The notes under the pieces were generated by a model. The model was given only the letters and a program-made list of their open reading frames with translations, did no database searches and was not told where the DNA came from. A DNA stretch of 64,000 nt from Avena insularis (Eukaryota > Streptophyta > Magnoliopsida > Poales > Poaceae). Made by a program: the position numbers and the translations under genes. How positions within the stretch are numbered: position 1 is the first letter of the stretch; each line of letters opens with the position of its first letter. Of this stretch, positions 47,048-59,300 are shown one piece after another. The stretch covers positions 310,001-374,000 of the forward strand of contig JAJUPC010000038.1 of NCBI GenBank assembly GCA_023614405.1. Reading direction: 5' to 3'.

Positions 47048-48699
47048 TATAGGGTTCGCGACATAGAAAACAAAAAAAATTCCTACGATGGGAACTATGT
47101 ACCAAGATCTATCTACTAGATACAAACAACAGGCGGATGTATATCCGTAGAGAACATGCCCTTGAATACCGACAAAGCTTAACAAGTTCGACTCGTGGTT
47201 GATGTGGACGATCTCTTGCCGATCTCAAGATCGAGAGGAAGTCCTAGCGCTGCAAATCAGCAGCGCATTCGTGCTCGCACACACGTTCGAGGCACCGAGC
47301 AACCTCCGCCTCCTCGCTCCAGCGATGCAGCGGAAGCACAACTATTTCTTGCCGAATAGCCACAGGGAACATTTATCTCGCTAGTCCGAGACCATGGGGG
47401 ATAAATTCTAGAGGGGGAGAGATATCCTTCACGAGGAGGTGTGAGTGAGAGAGAGGAGAGGGGGTGCCTTTTATAGGAGGAGGGGGGCACCCAAGGGGGT
47501 GGCCGCCGGCCATGGGGGCTGCCCCCTCCCATCCTTCATTCATGTGGGTGGACACTCCACTCACAAAAATCCATTCAAATCCCTCCACTCAAAATCCCAC
47601 TCAAACATGCCATTAAATGTCCACCAAATTTAATGCAAAATCTCATTAAATAAAAATATTTTATTTTAGTCAGAATTTTGTCAATTACTTTAATGACAAA
47701 CATTCACAAATAACCCCTTTCTAGAATTCTATTTCACATGCATCACCACTTTATGCAATTTCACCCGAAAACCTGTTTCGGTATCTAGTGAAATAAATTC
47801 CTGCGCTTGTTCATTCTTTCGGCATGAAACTTTTGCTCCAATTGGATGTCGGTGTCTCTTAAGTGTGTCACCCTACGGTTCGTGAATAATGCGGACATGA
47901 TCGAGACCCCTCTCGGATCAATAATCAGAAGTGGGATCTGGAGACCCATCGACTCACACATTCAACGATGACTTTCTTGTGATCGTCGGAACCTTTTACG
48001 CTAGTATCTTAATCCCTTTGTTTAACGATATATTACATGTCCGAGATTCGATCATCGGTATATCCATACCTATTTTGATCTCGTTACTGACATGCACTCT
48101 TTTCTCGTTCCCGTGATATAACATTCTAGTGATCAAATCACTTGCTTGCAAGCTAACCAATGTGATATCAATGAGAGGGCCCAGAGTATATCTATCCGTC
48201 GTCGGGATGAACAAATTCCACTCTCGATCCATGGTCCTCAACATAACACTTTATTAGTTCTGAATCCATCTTTATAATCACCCTGTTACGGTGTGACGTT
48301 TGATGTTATCAAGAAACTCTTCCGGTGTTAGTGATTGACATGATCTCATGGTCTAAGGATTAGGATCACTTCGTAAGTTGTTATAGCAATATAAACTCAA
48401 TGACTTTGATCGTAATGCTATACTTCAGATGAATGTTCATCACACCATTACACTAATGTTGTGACCCCATTATTAACTACATCCAATGTCCATGATCAAG
48501 AAACCTTGATCATCTTGTTAATCAACGAGCTAGTTTATGAGAGAGGCATAACTAGGAACTTTCTGTTTGTTTATGAAACACACATGTATTAACGTTTCCG
48601 TATTAATACAATTATAGCATGCAAAATAAACGTCTATCATATACTTGGAATACACATAATAAACACTTTATTATTGCCTCTCAGGGCATATTCCCTTCA
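47048..48699 (-). mobile_element. Copia-2 5' LTR (1,652 bp)
   Basis: On the minus strand it starts TGAAGGGAATATGCCC at 48699. Its other end is CCCTATA instead of the usual CCCTACA, a point change in the terminal CA. TATA-like CCTATAAAAGG is at 47467-47477 on the minus strand. Right flank is GAATG. Confidence 0.88.
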
Positions 48700-50102
48700 G
48701 AATGTGCTCTGGAGTGTGGATGTGAAATGCTAGCTTGTTGCTACGGCTGGTTCACCCCTTTGTGTACATAAGTTTGCTTTCTTGTCTCCTTCCTGGGCTG
48801 CTGCTGTGTTGACAGCACACCCATATGCATGGTTGTGTGAGCAGCTTGCTTGCTTGTTGTGACTCATGGATCAGATCAAGTGAAGATAGATCTTTTGTTG
48901 GTATTACTGTTTTGACTTTTATCTTTTACTAATTTGGTGAAACTTGCCCTGCCTATGATGCATAAGCCTGAGGCAAAAATCTAGATAAGAACAGATTTCA
49001 CATTGGCCCCTCTTATTTAATACTACTCAATGATGAGGAAAAGCAATGCATTACATTGCTATACCTGAGAGTACCATAAGCCCATAACCCCCTATTTTGC
49101 ATTTCTTTTGTTTGTTGCTTGTGCTTGTAGGGAACAAGATCAGGAATATAAAGACAGGATTTAGAAGATGAAGAAAATGAAGATGAATTTAGTTTTAAGT
49201 TTTTATTATTATTCTTTTGTAATCCTTTTTTTCTTTTGTGAAATATAAAGCATTGTAAATAAAGGAATTATTTTTATTTATTCATTCCTCTTTTGCGAAG
49301 AATATTGTATTATTTCTTTTATTCAATAAGATATACTAGTTTTCTTTTTCTTTTATAATGCATTTGCAAAAACAATGTAATCTTTATATCTTCTTGTAAT
49401 AAGAATCTTTTTAGTTATTTATTTATGTAATTCATATTTATTTATTTTTTTATAATAATTTACTTTTATTATTTTATTGTAATAACAAGGAAACATTGTA
49501 TTCTATAACAAAGTGTTCCATTATTCTTGGAACTTAATAAAAATAGTGTAATGATTGTACTATTGTAATAAAATGATACCTCTCTATTTCATTACCTTAT
49601 TATCCCTTTGGTTCATAATTGTAAAGATAATATAATAATGTGTGATGTAAATAAGATTATTCTTTATCAATTCTTGTTTATTATTTCATTATTGTAATAT
49701 CATATTACATTAATCGTTTACTCATTTCATTTTATTTAAATTTCCACTATCTTTTCTATTTGAATAAAAGATTATACCTTGTTTATAAATAGAGTTCACC
49801 TCTTATTTTCCATTAAAATTTAGTTTCCAATTATTATTCCATTTCAAATTCTTTTAGAATTCAGATTCTTCAATTGAATATTCAAATTTGAATCTCCTTC
49901 CCCTCAAACACAAGAGTACAATAGAGGTCATGTCGAAATCCATTGCACTTGCCCTAATGTTTTCATCAGAGCAAGAGAGATCTCGATTCCCCTATAGTTT
50001 TTTTTAGTTTTGCGCGAAAATTCTCTGGATTTTATGATGCATGAATGCAATGCACAAACATGTGTCTTGTCTATTTCGAGGTGCTAATCCTGGGATGTTA
50101 CA
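48700..50102 (-). mobile_element. Old Gypsy LTR, truncated
   Basis: Only the 5' ~1.4 kb of a minus-strand LTR remains: TGTAACATCCCAGG starts at 50102 next to a purine tract. The rest was lost where Copia-2 begins. The sequence is strongly AT-rich (49150-49880) and holds no ORF of note. Confidence 0.72.
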
Positions 50103-50140
50103 GACTCTCCCCCTTAAAATAAACTTTGTCCTCGAAGTTC
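50103..50140 (-). promoter_or_regulatory. Purine tract and pre-PPT hairpin of the old Gypsy element
   Basis: On the minus strand: AACTTCG-AGGA-CAAAGTT (50122-50139, six of seven pairs), then TTTTAAGGGGGAGAGTC, then the LTR. It is the fourth family here with an inverted repeat at this place, though of different sequence. Confidence 0.65.
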
Positions 50141-51545
50141 ATATACTCTCACGTTTTAGAATAAGAAATTGCTATTGTATTGATCACGACACTTCTCAAC
50201 TCCATGATAACCTCAAATGGCAATAATTGTAGTATCCCTTATCCATACCTTTTCCTTGAATTCTCCTCATACTTGGTAATCTCCTTACAATAAGATCCTT
50301 CAATTGGGGTCTCTCTTTATTTCATTACCCTAAATAGGTATCCTAATACAACTACTTTACTTGATTATCAAACTTCCTTATTATACTATATAAGGTCTTG
50401 GAAGTCTCACTAAAACAGGGTTTTACATTTTATTAGTCAATAGTTGTGGCCAAAAGACTAACTTTTGATTTGTGATGGTATGGTTTATACTGGTAGTCCT
50501 TTTGAAGATTGGATTTGGAACTCATTTAGTCCATACCCATTGGAATTTCTTGTTCCTCTATACATATCTAATTTTATGTGATTATTCACTCTTAAAGATC
50601 ACTTAAGAGTTGTTTCCTTTAGAATTAGTTCGTTAGAATTAATCTATTCTATCTCTTTCAAGCTTTTACCTTAGCAGGCTTTAGATAATCTTTCTTCTCC
50701 AACCTTTATTCAGAAAGTCAGATAATATTACTTTCATTTATAATATTTACTCTCCCCCTTAGGGTTTACAAATAGTCTTCAAACTGTCTACATAGTATTT
50801 ATTGGCTTTATAATTAGAATATTGGTCTCTATCCAGCTTATATTCTACCTAGTTAGGGTCTTATGAAAGATTATACGGTGTATCCACACAATTGTGGATC
50901 TCCGAAACAATCTTTCAGCATTATTTGTCTTACTTACTTTTAGACATTTTCGCTTGGATAAGTCTGACTTTGCGAAATGCTTTGAAAGATGATCGCTTTT
51001 AAATTTTATACTACTTCAGGTCTTACTTAGCTTAGGCCAAATTTTATGCTCTTTATGCAACCATTAAGATGATTGGGTTAACTATGTCAACCAACACCGG
51101 CTGCGGACAAGATACCAATTGTGGATCAGAATACCAACTATGGATCAAATACTGGCTGCGGATCATCCTAGGTTGTAGGTATTACCCTACGGCTTCCAAC
51201 ATCCTGATGGCATTCTCTCTGAACTATCAGATCTTGAATACCACTTTGGTTCCTAAGCTACTTCTTTGTACTTATTCATGATACTTCCATGAACATGGTA
51301 CTACTACTCCATTACTTCTTAGTAACATTACCTACTTTGAATGAACTTTAAGTTTATTACTTCTTGTTGTTTCGTGTATTTTCTACACAAGACTTTCTTC
51401 TATCTGGCTAAGAATAACCTGTGCTTGATCTATCCTTCAAACTGCGTTGATACTCCTTATACTTTGCTTCATTCTTCGTGTAAGTCTTCATCTTGATCTT
51501 TGAAAATCATCACTCCCTTACACGAATTACCATTTCTATCTAGGT
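50103..51545 (-). mobile_element. Decayed interior of the old Gypsy element
   Basis: About 1.44 kb of AT-rich DNA upstream of the purine tract in the minus sense. It has no intact domain or ORF. It ends with TAGGT (51541-51545), the target duplication of the chromovirus, and resumes at 63846. Confidence 0.55.
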
Positions 51546-54500
51546 TGTCACATCCCAAATTTTAGATTTGGTTCTGCATATCATTCATATCATTGCATCA
51601 TGTTCTTCCATGCAAAACCTTCGATTGAAATGATTCGGCAAAACACTATTTTCAAAACCCTATTTTACTCTACTAAAATACTCCTACGGGAGGGTATACT
51701 AGGACTTGTGTTTTCCACCCTTGTAAACTAGTGGATTCACTTACCACATGACCCTAGGTTGATCCCCTGGATTTTACAAAAATTTAGGAACAAGAATCGT
51801 TCGATTCGGAGCTCGCATGGAAAAGTTATGCCAGAAATTCGAAACAGGAATTGGAAAAATAGAAAAGAACAAAAAAAAAGGGGACGCCTCTGCCCAGCCT
51901 CCCTAGTCGCTTAGTCATAGCGGCAGCCAGAAGAAGGCAGCGCACATGGCGCTAGTAGCCGCCGCCAGCTGCCGACCACTGACGAAGCGGGCCCGCCGTC
52001 ACGCCTCTAGTCACCTCCACGCGGGGCCCGCCTGTCAGCCGAGTTCGTCTCGAGCTCCAACTACTAGCATGATTCTCGCGGGATTCCCGTGTCGTTTACG
52101 AACCGATTTCAACGATTTTTCTTGCCTATAACGATCTCCTCGAGCCCCTCTTCCAAACCCCCCATCTAATTGCAACCGAGACGCCCTAAATCTACGGCGA
52201 TTTCTCGCCGGAGTTCGAGCCCGCCGCCGCCATTAGCTCAGGTGAGCGCGCCGCCCTCACCTCGCCAGCGCCGCACCACCCGCCTGACCGCCGCCTTCTT
52301 CTCCCCCCGTAGGTCGCCGCCCCGACGCCCGCCCGAGCCGCCGCCCGACGCCGACCCCGCCGACGGTGACCGGCTACCACGCCTCTCCACGCCGACACTG
52401 ACCGACTGACGCGCTTCGCCCGCCTCGCCGGAGGACCGCCGCCGCCCATGGCCGTCGCCAGTGAGCTCGCCGTCGCTGCCACCTCCCCTGCCGTCGATCT
52501 CCGATCCAATGGCCCAGATTGGGCATGGACTAGTCAGCCTGGGCAGTTGACTGGTCAACAGCCAGTCCACCGCCACGTCAGCGCCACCTCAGCCGGTCAA
52601 AGTCAAAGTTTGACTGGGCGATTTCTTAAATAGATTTAATTGGCAGAAACTTGTTTAAACTTGTAAATTTCGTAGAATTTAATCTACTAGGCCAAAAATT
52701 GCAAATAAAATATGTGTAGGTTCAGTAAGTCGTGTAGAATATTGCTGTACCATTGTATTACACTTTTCCAGCAGGATTTTGTCCAGATTAATTAAATGAG
52801 TTAATGCCCTTTTTGGAGTAATTAATTCGTAGAAAAAGATCTGTGACTCCAAAAATTGCAAATAATATGTCCATGGGTTCAGTAGAACAAGGGGAATCTC
52901 AAAGTGAATTAAAAAGATAGGCTTACTGTAAAAACTTTTGCAGAAACTATTTAGTGGCTTTCTGCAGTGTTTTAATTACTGAGGGAGTTTTATAATTCCT
53001 TTTTGAGTAATTCCAATTGGTACTGTTCCTAAATAGCAATGCCTATACAGTAGATTTTTCCCAATATTTTACAAACAGTATGTTTTCAGTAGTGATTTAT
53101 TTGGTTTCTAGCTCTAGTTTCGAGCATTATATTTTGCATAATAGTTTTCCTTGCGCTAAAATTATTTTCCATGCATGCATTCAGTAGCTTTACTGAATAG
53201 GATTATGTGGTGCTGTTGTAGCATCAATCCACTTTTCATGCATGCATTCATGCATCATCCTTGTTGCATATTCTTGTGGATGGTTTGTTTATGAATGCAA
53301 TTGTATCGTGTAGATTGTGACGAGTGCAACGCTTGCTCGTGTGTGGATTGTTCTTCCAACCGCTACAACCAAGGCAAGTAGATGCTAATTTGTTCATGAT
53401 ATTGTCCTACTATTTTTAATGCATTGTCGTGTATTTTGTAGATGCATGTGTAGGATGATACTATCGCTATGCTATGTCCTATTATGTGGTAGGGCTTTCC
53501 TTGTAGACGAACCACCGTTGGTAGATGTGCTTAGCCATGCTATGATAAACGAGGGCTGGGTTACATCAATGGAAGTTGTTTCTAAATGTGTTGGTTTGCG
53601 AAAACTAAAAAAACTTAATCAATGAATCTCCAGGGTGTGATGGGATTGATAAATTTTGGTGGTTTCATTGCGGAAAGGCACCCAGGTATCAAGAGATAAT
53701 GATTGGCTTCTTTATTCTGTAGCTTACATGTACAACCATGTGCCAATAATGGAATGGGCGGTTGGTTGGACTTAGTAGGTTGTGGTAACACGAACCCGCG
53801 TATCCAGAGATGTAGAATTTTGGTAGGTTGGACCGGTGCGCGTCGGGATTGGGGAGCTACTTCCCGAACAGTCTCTTCTTGGACTTCTCCCTATCATCAC
53901 CCAAAATGAGAGTGATGATACGAGCTGGGCTGGCCAAGTCACATGGGTAAAGTGTATTAACCCCTGCAGGGTGTATAATCTAATCGATTAGCCGTGTCCC
54001 CGGTTATGGACATCTGAGTTGCTTGATATTGATTCCATGACATGTTTCTCGCTCATTCTAATTTCTTAATTGTTTTAACATTGTTGGGTTAACTTAATTG
54101 GGATCTTTTCAAAGAAAATCAAAGACTGTTTATGAAAGTAGGACAAAGGTTTTTGCAAATGCAAGCTAGCCACAGTTCCACTTGCCAAATATGCATGTAG
54201 ATGTTAGTACTATTGTCTCCTTTACTAGCTCTACTTGCCATACATTCCATGTATTGACCTTCGGGCTGCTCGCTTCATGTTGCAGGATATTCCGATTCTG
54301 AGTAATCGATATAGGCCACGGTACTCCACTCGGCACTTGTTCACTTGTGGGCAATTTGAAGAATGGAGGATTTGCTTTATTTATGTTGCTACCTGAATAA
54401 TTTGAGCTAGCCTTGGGTTAAGCTTTTATTGTAATAATGGTACTCTGGATCTTCGTTATTTATGATACACGGATATTTTGCTATGTTATTCATCTTATTC

Positions 54501-54578
54501 TATTGTGGGCCAATGAACCGATCCAGGGATTGGCATGTCACATAGAAGCCACGGTCTTTTCAGAACCGCAGTGTTACA
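51546..54578 (+). mobile_element. Chromovirus 5' LTR
   Basis: It starts TGTCACATCCC and ends GTGTTACA. Sub-regions: AT-rich start, GC-rich leader 51880-52600 with shadow ORFs, then moderate GC. It agrees closely with 60810-63840 except in the GC-rich block. A TTAAATAGA sequence near 52625, conserved in the other LTR, is a weak TATA candidate. Confidence 0.92.
53961..54012 (+). other. Conserved structured LTR block, chromovirus 5' LTR
   Basis: CCCCTGCAGGG, then the perfect 12-bp palindrome CTAATCGATTAG, then TGTCCCCGGTTATGGACA with a 5-bp stem. It is colinear with the LARD and minus-strand-family blocks, where the middle palindrome is CTTTCtGAAAG. A second copy is at 63220-63271. Confidence 0.75.
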
Positions 54579-54581
54579 AGA

Positions 54582-54595
54582 TGGTATCAGAGCCC
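54582..54595 (+). promoter_or_regulatory. Primer binding site of the chromovirus
   Basis: TGGTATCAGAGCCC lies 3 nt after the LTR end. Confidence 0.93.
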
Positions 54596-54746
54596 GTGTG
54601 TCGACTGCAGGATCGTGACCTAGGTTTGGATTAGGAAGCCATAGATTTATTAAAGCCTATATTAACTCTGTCTTTCATCTTATGCCTTTCGTTCTCGTAA
54701 ATTCTTATCATATGCTATTCTCACACTTTCCTCTTTTAATTGATAG

Positions 54747-55745
54747 ATGGGAGAACTCAGGACTGAGTATGCAACCATGGAGTCACCAAGGCCCTTTGCA
54801 AGACAGTTAGCACAGCTCTCGCAGTCATTGGGATTGCCACTGCCCATGTTCAAGGGAAGAAGGCTGTACACTTATGGATATGGTGAGGATGCATGGGAGA
54901 TCACCAGCTTCATCTTCAGGGATGCCGCCTTGCCAAACCCTATGCATCTGATCTACACCAAGACATACTGCAACTGGGGACATGGAATCAACTTGGCCAT
55001 ACATGAAGCCTTGTCTCGCCAGTGCCATCATGTCCGACACCTACTGCCAGCGGACTCACCCTACCGTGACTATGGGAGGCGTGATGAAGATGGGCACATT
55101 GTAGTTACCCCGAGCGACATGAACAACATGCCGCCCCGTTGGAGGCACATAGAGGACATGGAAAGGGAGAATGGAGCTCTAGCTGAGAAAGTGATGATGA
55201 TAAAGGAGATTGCAGATTTTGCCAGCAATGGTATGGTGGTCCAAGGACAGGAGATTGACACCTTGCATGTAGCCGTGGGAGTTCTGGAGAATGCCCTGAT
55301 AGCCAGAGATGCAACCATAACTCATCTTCATGGGACTGTGTAGGAAAACACCCAGAACATACAACGGCTGCAAGGGACCGTCCAGGAAAGGGATCAAACT
55401 ATTGAAGCTATGGCAGCCCAGATTGCCGCTCTCGAAGCACAGCTGAATCCACCCTCCGATGATGACAATGGAGATGGTGGCAACAATGATGATGATGATG
55501 ACAGTGGGAACGATGATGATGATGAGGACGAGGATGATGATGATGGAGACGACGATGGTGGAGGAGATGAAGCTGTTACAGTTGGAGCTGAAAGTGAAGA
55601 AGAAGAGGAGGATCCAGAAGAGGTGGAGTTTGAGATTTCAAGTGATGACCCAGGAGAGGTGTACACTCCGCCGCCATGGTTGAACCGTGGACAGAAGCGC
55701 CAACGCATGAGTGCAAGGACCTACCGCAACCTCTTCAAGAAGTAG
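54747..55745 (+). pseudogene. Extra ORF upstream of gag (ORF0-like), one in-frame stop
   Basis: 332 codons plus stop, interrupted by TAG at 55341-55343; both parts share one frame. Residues 1-120 form a compact region with conserved-looking Trp, Tyr and His (YGYGEDAWEITSFIF, CNWGHGINLAIHE). Residues ~130-225 contain heptad-like Glu/Leu repeats typical of a coiled coil. Residues ~235-275 are an Asp/Glu run, and the end is basic (RGQKRQRMSARTYRNLFKK). ORFs between PBS and gag are known from rice RIRE3/RIRE8-type Gypsy elements; their function is unknown. It has no similarity to Gag or Pol that I can see. A coiled coil followed by an acidic tail suggests oligomerisation or histone/chaperone-like contacts, but this is speculation. 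Confidence 0.75.
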
Positions 55746-56363
55746 ATAGAAGTCCACCAATTAGTCCTCGTTAGGTAAATTCGTTAGGATTAGTCTCGAT
55801 CGATGTAAAACTTAATTACTGTTAGTTTAAGAGTGTTTAGTTGCTTATTTGTGTACTCCAATATCCCAGGATTATTTGTGCGAATTTTATGAAAGAGTTA
55901 TGGCAAGTTTGGTTAATATCTGTGTTATTTTCGCTGCAGTTTTCTGCTGATACAGTAGTACTGTACGATTTTTCATATTTTACTGGTATCTGGGAAAAAT
56001 CTGAACAAAATAGGGCTGGTGCGAAACTCTCTGTACTGTATGTGCAAAAATCAGCATAATTTCCTGACGAGTTTAAGTCAGGTAGAAAAATTCGTGAACA
56101 CTGCTGGACTGTTCTGGCAGATTGCTGTTTTTAATGCTTTGTTGATCAACTGCTTAGTTAACCATTGCCAACTCTTGCAAAACTATTTCAGTAGATATAT
56201 ACTGCTAGGATAACCCCTGGGATGTTGCTGGATCACTTGTTTGTTGATGTGTTGCTTGCTTGAGCTTGTCTGCTATTGTTTTGTTGATGTTTGCTCATAA
56301 TGCATTAGTAGAATCCAGTTTTCGTAGTTGATTCTTTCTAAGCTTACCTGTGCTGAACCGCAG
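55746..56363 (+). mobile_element. Spacer between ORF0 and gag
   Basis: 618 bp of moderately AT-rich DNA without a supported ORF. It may hold a splice acceptor or internal leader for gag, but no signal is clear. Confidence 0.6.
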
Positions 56364-56455
56364 ATGCCTCCCCGCCGTCAACCCACTGAGTTGGAGCAGC
56401 TTATGGCAGCTCAGGCACAGCGACCCAAGTTATGACCCAGTTCATGGAAGCTCAG

Positions 56456-56498
<43 letters not shown>

Positions 56499-57394
56499 GG
56501 AACAACCAGCCTCAGGGAGATGCTCTCACCAGGTTTCTGAGACTAAGGCCAGCTAAGTTCTCTACTGCAACTGAACCAATGGTTGCTCTCGACTGGTTGC
56601 GTTCAGTCAACAAGGATCTGGTAACTGTTGGATGCACTGATGCTGAGAAGGTGAGGTTTGCCGCTCACCTACTGGAGGGACCAGCCGCTTCTTGGTGGGA
56701 CACTTTTCAGATCACCCACCCGCTGGACACTGTGACTTGGGCAATGTTTGAGGAAGGTTTCAAGACCAACCATGTGTCTTCAGGAGTTCTGAGCCTGAAG
56801 AGGAAGGAGTTTCGCAACTTGGGCCAAACCAATCGCATCGTGGTTGAGTACATTGAGGAGTTCAACAACCTGTCCCGTTATGCACCTGAGGATGTTGACA
56901 CTGATGCAAAAAGGAGGGAGAGATTCCTGGATGTCCTCAGTGATGAGCTTTCAGTGCAGCTGCTGGTGGTTTATTGCCCCACTTTCCAGGAGCTTATGGA
57001 CAAGGCCAGGATCTTGGAAGGGAAGCACAAGCAGGTGGAAAGCCGCAAGAGGAAGAGCAACAATCACCACTCTGGTTCACATCACAAGTCTCGCACTTCA
57101 TATGATGGATACTCCAAGCATGGGGAGAGTGACCATGGGCACCATGGGAGCCATGACCGCCACCACCATGGAGGCGATGGACATCGCCATGACAACCACA
57201 AGAGCAGCCACCACAGCCACAAGGGAGGACACTCTCACCACTCTGGAGGACACGGTGGACATGACCGCAACCGTGATCACAGCTTTGTGAAGAAGGATCT
57301 GAGTGAGGTGACATCCTTCAAGTGTGGTCAGAAGGGACATTATGCTGACAATTGTCCGGAGAGGAAGGGACTGAAGCCAACCAACAAACTGTAA
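56364..57394 (+). pseudogene. gag: Chromovirus gag with early frameshift
   Basis: The likely start is ATG at 56364 (MPPRRQPTEL), typical of this group. A frameshift near 56415-56430 moves the frame to the 320-codon ORF from 56432. Order in that ORF: 14-Asn run (residues 9-22, from an AAC repeat), capsid core (WLRSVNKDL, FAAHLLEGPAASWWDTF, FLDVLSDEL), a Lys/Arg region, a His/Gly/Asp-rich tract (about residues 213-288), then a zinc knuckle FKCGQKGHYADNC in which the first Cys is replaced (Ser). It forms the particle and binds RNA. It then leaves frame before the protease. Confidence 0.88.
56456..56497 (+). repeat. (AAC)n microsatellite coding for poly-Asn
   Basis: Thirteen AAC codons plus AAT inside gag. 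A pure repeat of this kind is prone to length change. Confidence 0.92.
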
Positions 57395-57399
57395 GGCCA

Positions 57400-57860
57400 C
57401 AAAGGAACCACATGAATGTGGAGGAGATCCCAGATGAGCCTGATCTTGTGATTGGTAAGTTCCCAATCAACACTCACCCTGCACTTATACTTTTCGATAC
57501 TAGTGCATCGCATTCATTCATATCAAGGGTATTTGTGGATAAGTATAAGCTACCTACTGAGTCTATGAAAGAGTCTATTAGAGTAAGCTCGCCTGGAGGA
57601 GATATGATAGCTAGCACGGGATGCCGTGGCTTAACTGTGAGGATTGGAACACACAACTTCATTGCACATTTGGTAGTGTTGGAATAACAAGGGTTAGATG
57701 TTATTCTGGGTATGGATTGGATGTCTATGCATGGGGGAGATATAGATTGTGCACAGCGAGCTGTTTCACTCAAAACCCCAGATGGTAAGAGAATTAGGTT
57801 CAAGTCAGCGGTACGACCGGGAAGGTGTAAGTTGAATTCTCTTAAGGGGGTTAGCATGGA
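57400..57860 (+). pseudogene. pol: Chromovirus protease
   Basis: The retroviral-type aspartic protease fold is recognised from ALILFDTSASHSFIS and, after the break, DVILGMDWM. The active-site triplet reads DTS where DTG or DSG is required, so the Gly is lost. A TAA at 57685-57687 cuts the domain between the two parts. The region is in a different frame from the gag ORF, whereas this lineage usually has one Gag-Pol frame, so a frameshift lies near 57360-57400. Confidence 0.85.
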
Positions 57861-58811
57861 TACTGTGTCTGTGATTAAGGATTACCCCGACGTGTTTCTG
57901 GAAGAGCTGCCAGGGATGCCACCTGACAGGGAAGTTGAGTTTCTCATCGACCTGATGCCGGGAACAGGACCTATAGCAAAGAGACCATATAAGATGGATG
58001 TGGATGAGCTGAAGGAATTGAAGAAGCAGCTGAAAGAGCAGTTGGACAAGGGATTCATTAAGCCTAGTTCGTCGTCATGGGGTGCACCTGTTCTGTTTGT
58101 GGAGAAGAAAGACAGCAGCAAGAGATTAGTGGTGGACTATCGCTCGCTGAATGAGGTGACCATCAAGAACAAATACCCCCTGCCGAACATAAATGATTTG
58201 TTTGATCAACTGGAAGGAGCGAAGGTGTTCAGCAAGATTGATCTGCGATCAGGCTACTTCCAATTGAAGATCCGGGAGGAGGACATACCAAAAACCGCTT
58301 TCACCACTAGGTATGGTTTATATGAGTATACGGTTATGTCTTTTGGACTAACGAATGCCCCGGCATATTTCATGACCATGATGAACAAGGTATTTATGGA
58401 GTAATTGGACAAGTTCGTGGTGGTGTTTATTGACGACATACTGATATATTCCAAGGATAATGCTGAGCATGAGAAACATCTCATGACTGATTATGGAGAA
58501 GCCGAGGAACACAAGCTGTATGCCAAATTCAGCAAGTGTGAATTCTGGCTTAACACTGTTGGGTTTCTTGGACACGTGGTGTCAGGAGAAGGAGTCGCTG
58601 TTGATCCAAGCAAAGTGACTGCAGTAACTGAGTGGGAAGCACCCAATAATGCGGGAGAGATTCGAAGCTTTTTGGGACTTGCTGGATATTACAGGAGGTT
58701 CATTGAAAACTTCTCCAAGATTGCTAAGCCGATGACTGAACTTCTGAAGAAGGAGAGGATGTTTGAATGGACGGATGTGTGTGAAGCCAGCCAAGAATCG
58801 AAGGCCGACTA
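57861..58811 (+). pseudogene. pol: Chromovirus reverse transcriptase
   Basis: It opens with [19 protein letters not shown] and contains [28 protein letters not shown] and the catalytic [13 protein letters not shown] at 58402-58404 stands between VFME and [11 protein letters not shown], just before the catalytic block. The thumb and connection region ([30 protein letters not shown]) is intact. After ...FEWTD the frame is lost near 58790-58812. Confidence 0.9.
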
Positions 58812-59300
58812 GTGACCGCACCTGCTCAGGTTTACTGCACCTTCGTAAGGATTTCCAAGTGTCTTGTGATGCTTCTCGATTGTGGACTTGGGAGTGTGCT
58901 GATGCAAGATGGGAGAGTAGTGTCATATGCCTCGCGACAACTTAAACACCATGAGAGGAATTACCCCACACACGACTTGGAGTTAGCGTCAGTGGTTCAT
59001 GCGCTCAAGGTATGGAGGCACTACTTGATGGGGAAACACTGCGATGTGTACACCGACCACAAGAGCCTGAAGTACATATTTACACAGAAGGAACTGAATA
59101 TGAGGCAAAGGAGATGGTTGGAACTTATCAAGGACTATGATATGAATCTGCAATACCACCCAGGAAAGGCCAATGTAGTAGCAGACGCTCTGAGCCGAAA
59201 GGTTTACGCCAATGGACTGACAGTTGGGGAATTGCCCGAGGATTTGTGCAAGCAATTCAAGGACCTTAGACTGGAAGTAGTGTCTGAAGGATACTTGGCA
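58812..59300 (+). pseudogene. pol: Chromovirus RNase H, frameshifted at its start
   Basis: The first catalytic part (CDASR) is readable only in another frame around 58860; [20 protein letters not shown] then resumes the main frame. The Glu of HDLELASVV and Asp of VYTDHKSL and VVADALSRK are present. At least two frame changes within ~60 bp mean it cannot be translated. Confidence 0.85.

Larger units (their letters stand above)
26980..48699 (-). mobile_element. Copia-2: degenerate minus-strand Copia element, interrupted twice
   Basis: A Ty1/Copia element related to Angela/BARE in protein order (Gag-PR-INT-RT-RNase H) but with a different LTR, starting TGAAGGGAATATGCCC on the minus strand. It holds Copia-1 inside its 3' LTR and a solo Gypsy LTR inside its leader. 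Without these it is about 8.3 kb. The left LTR lacks the ~40 terminal bases, so no target duplication can be tested. Coding parts carry several stops and frameshifts and a lost integrase Asp. Confidence 0.85.

Noticed and set aside
55394..55708. Ser-rich ORF on the minus strand opposite the acidic tail of the upstream ORF
   Set aside because: A reflection of the GAT/GAC repeat on the plus strand.
56994..57466. Antisense ORFs opposite the His-rich gag tract
   Set aside because: They mirror the CAC/GGA codon bias of the sense ORF; the Gag capsid motifs fix the sense frame.
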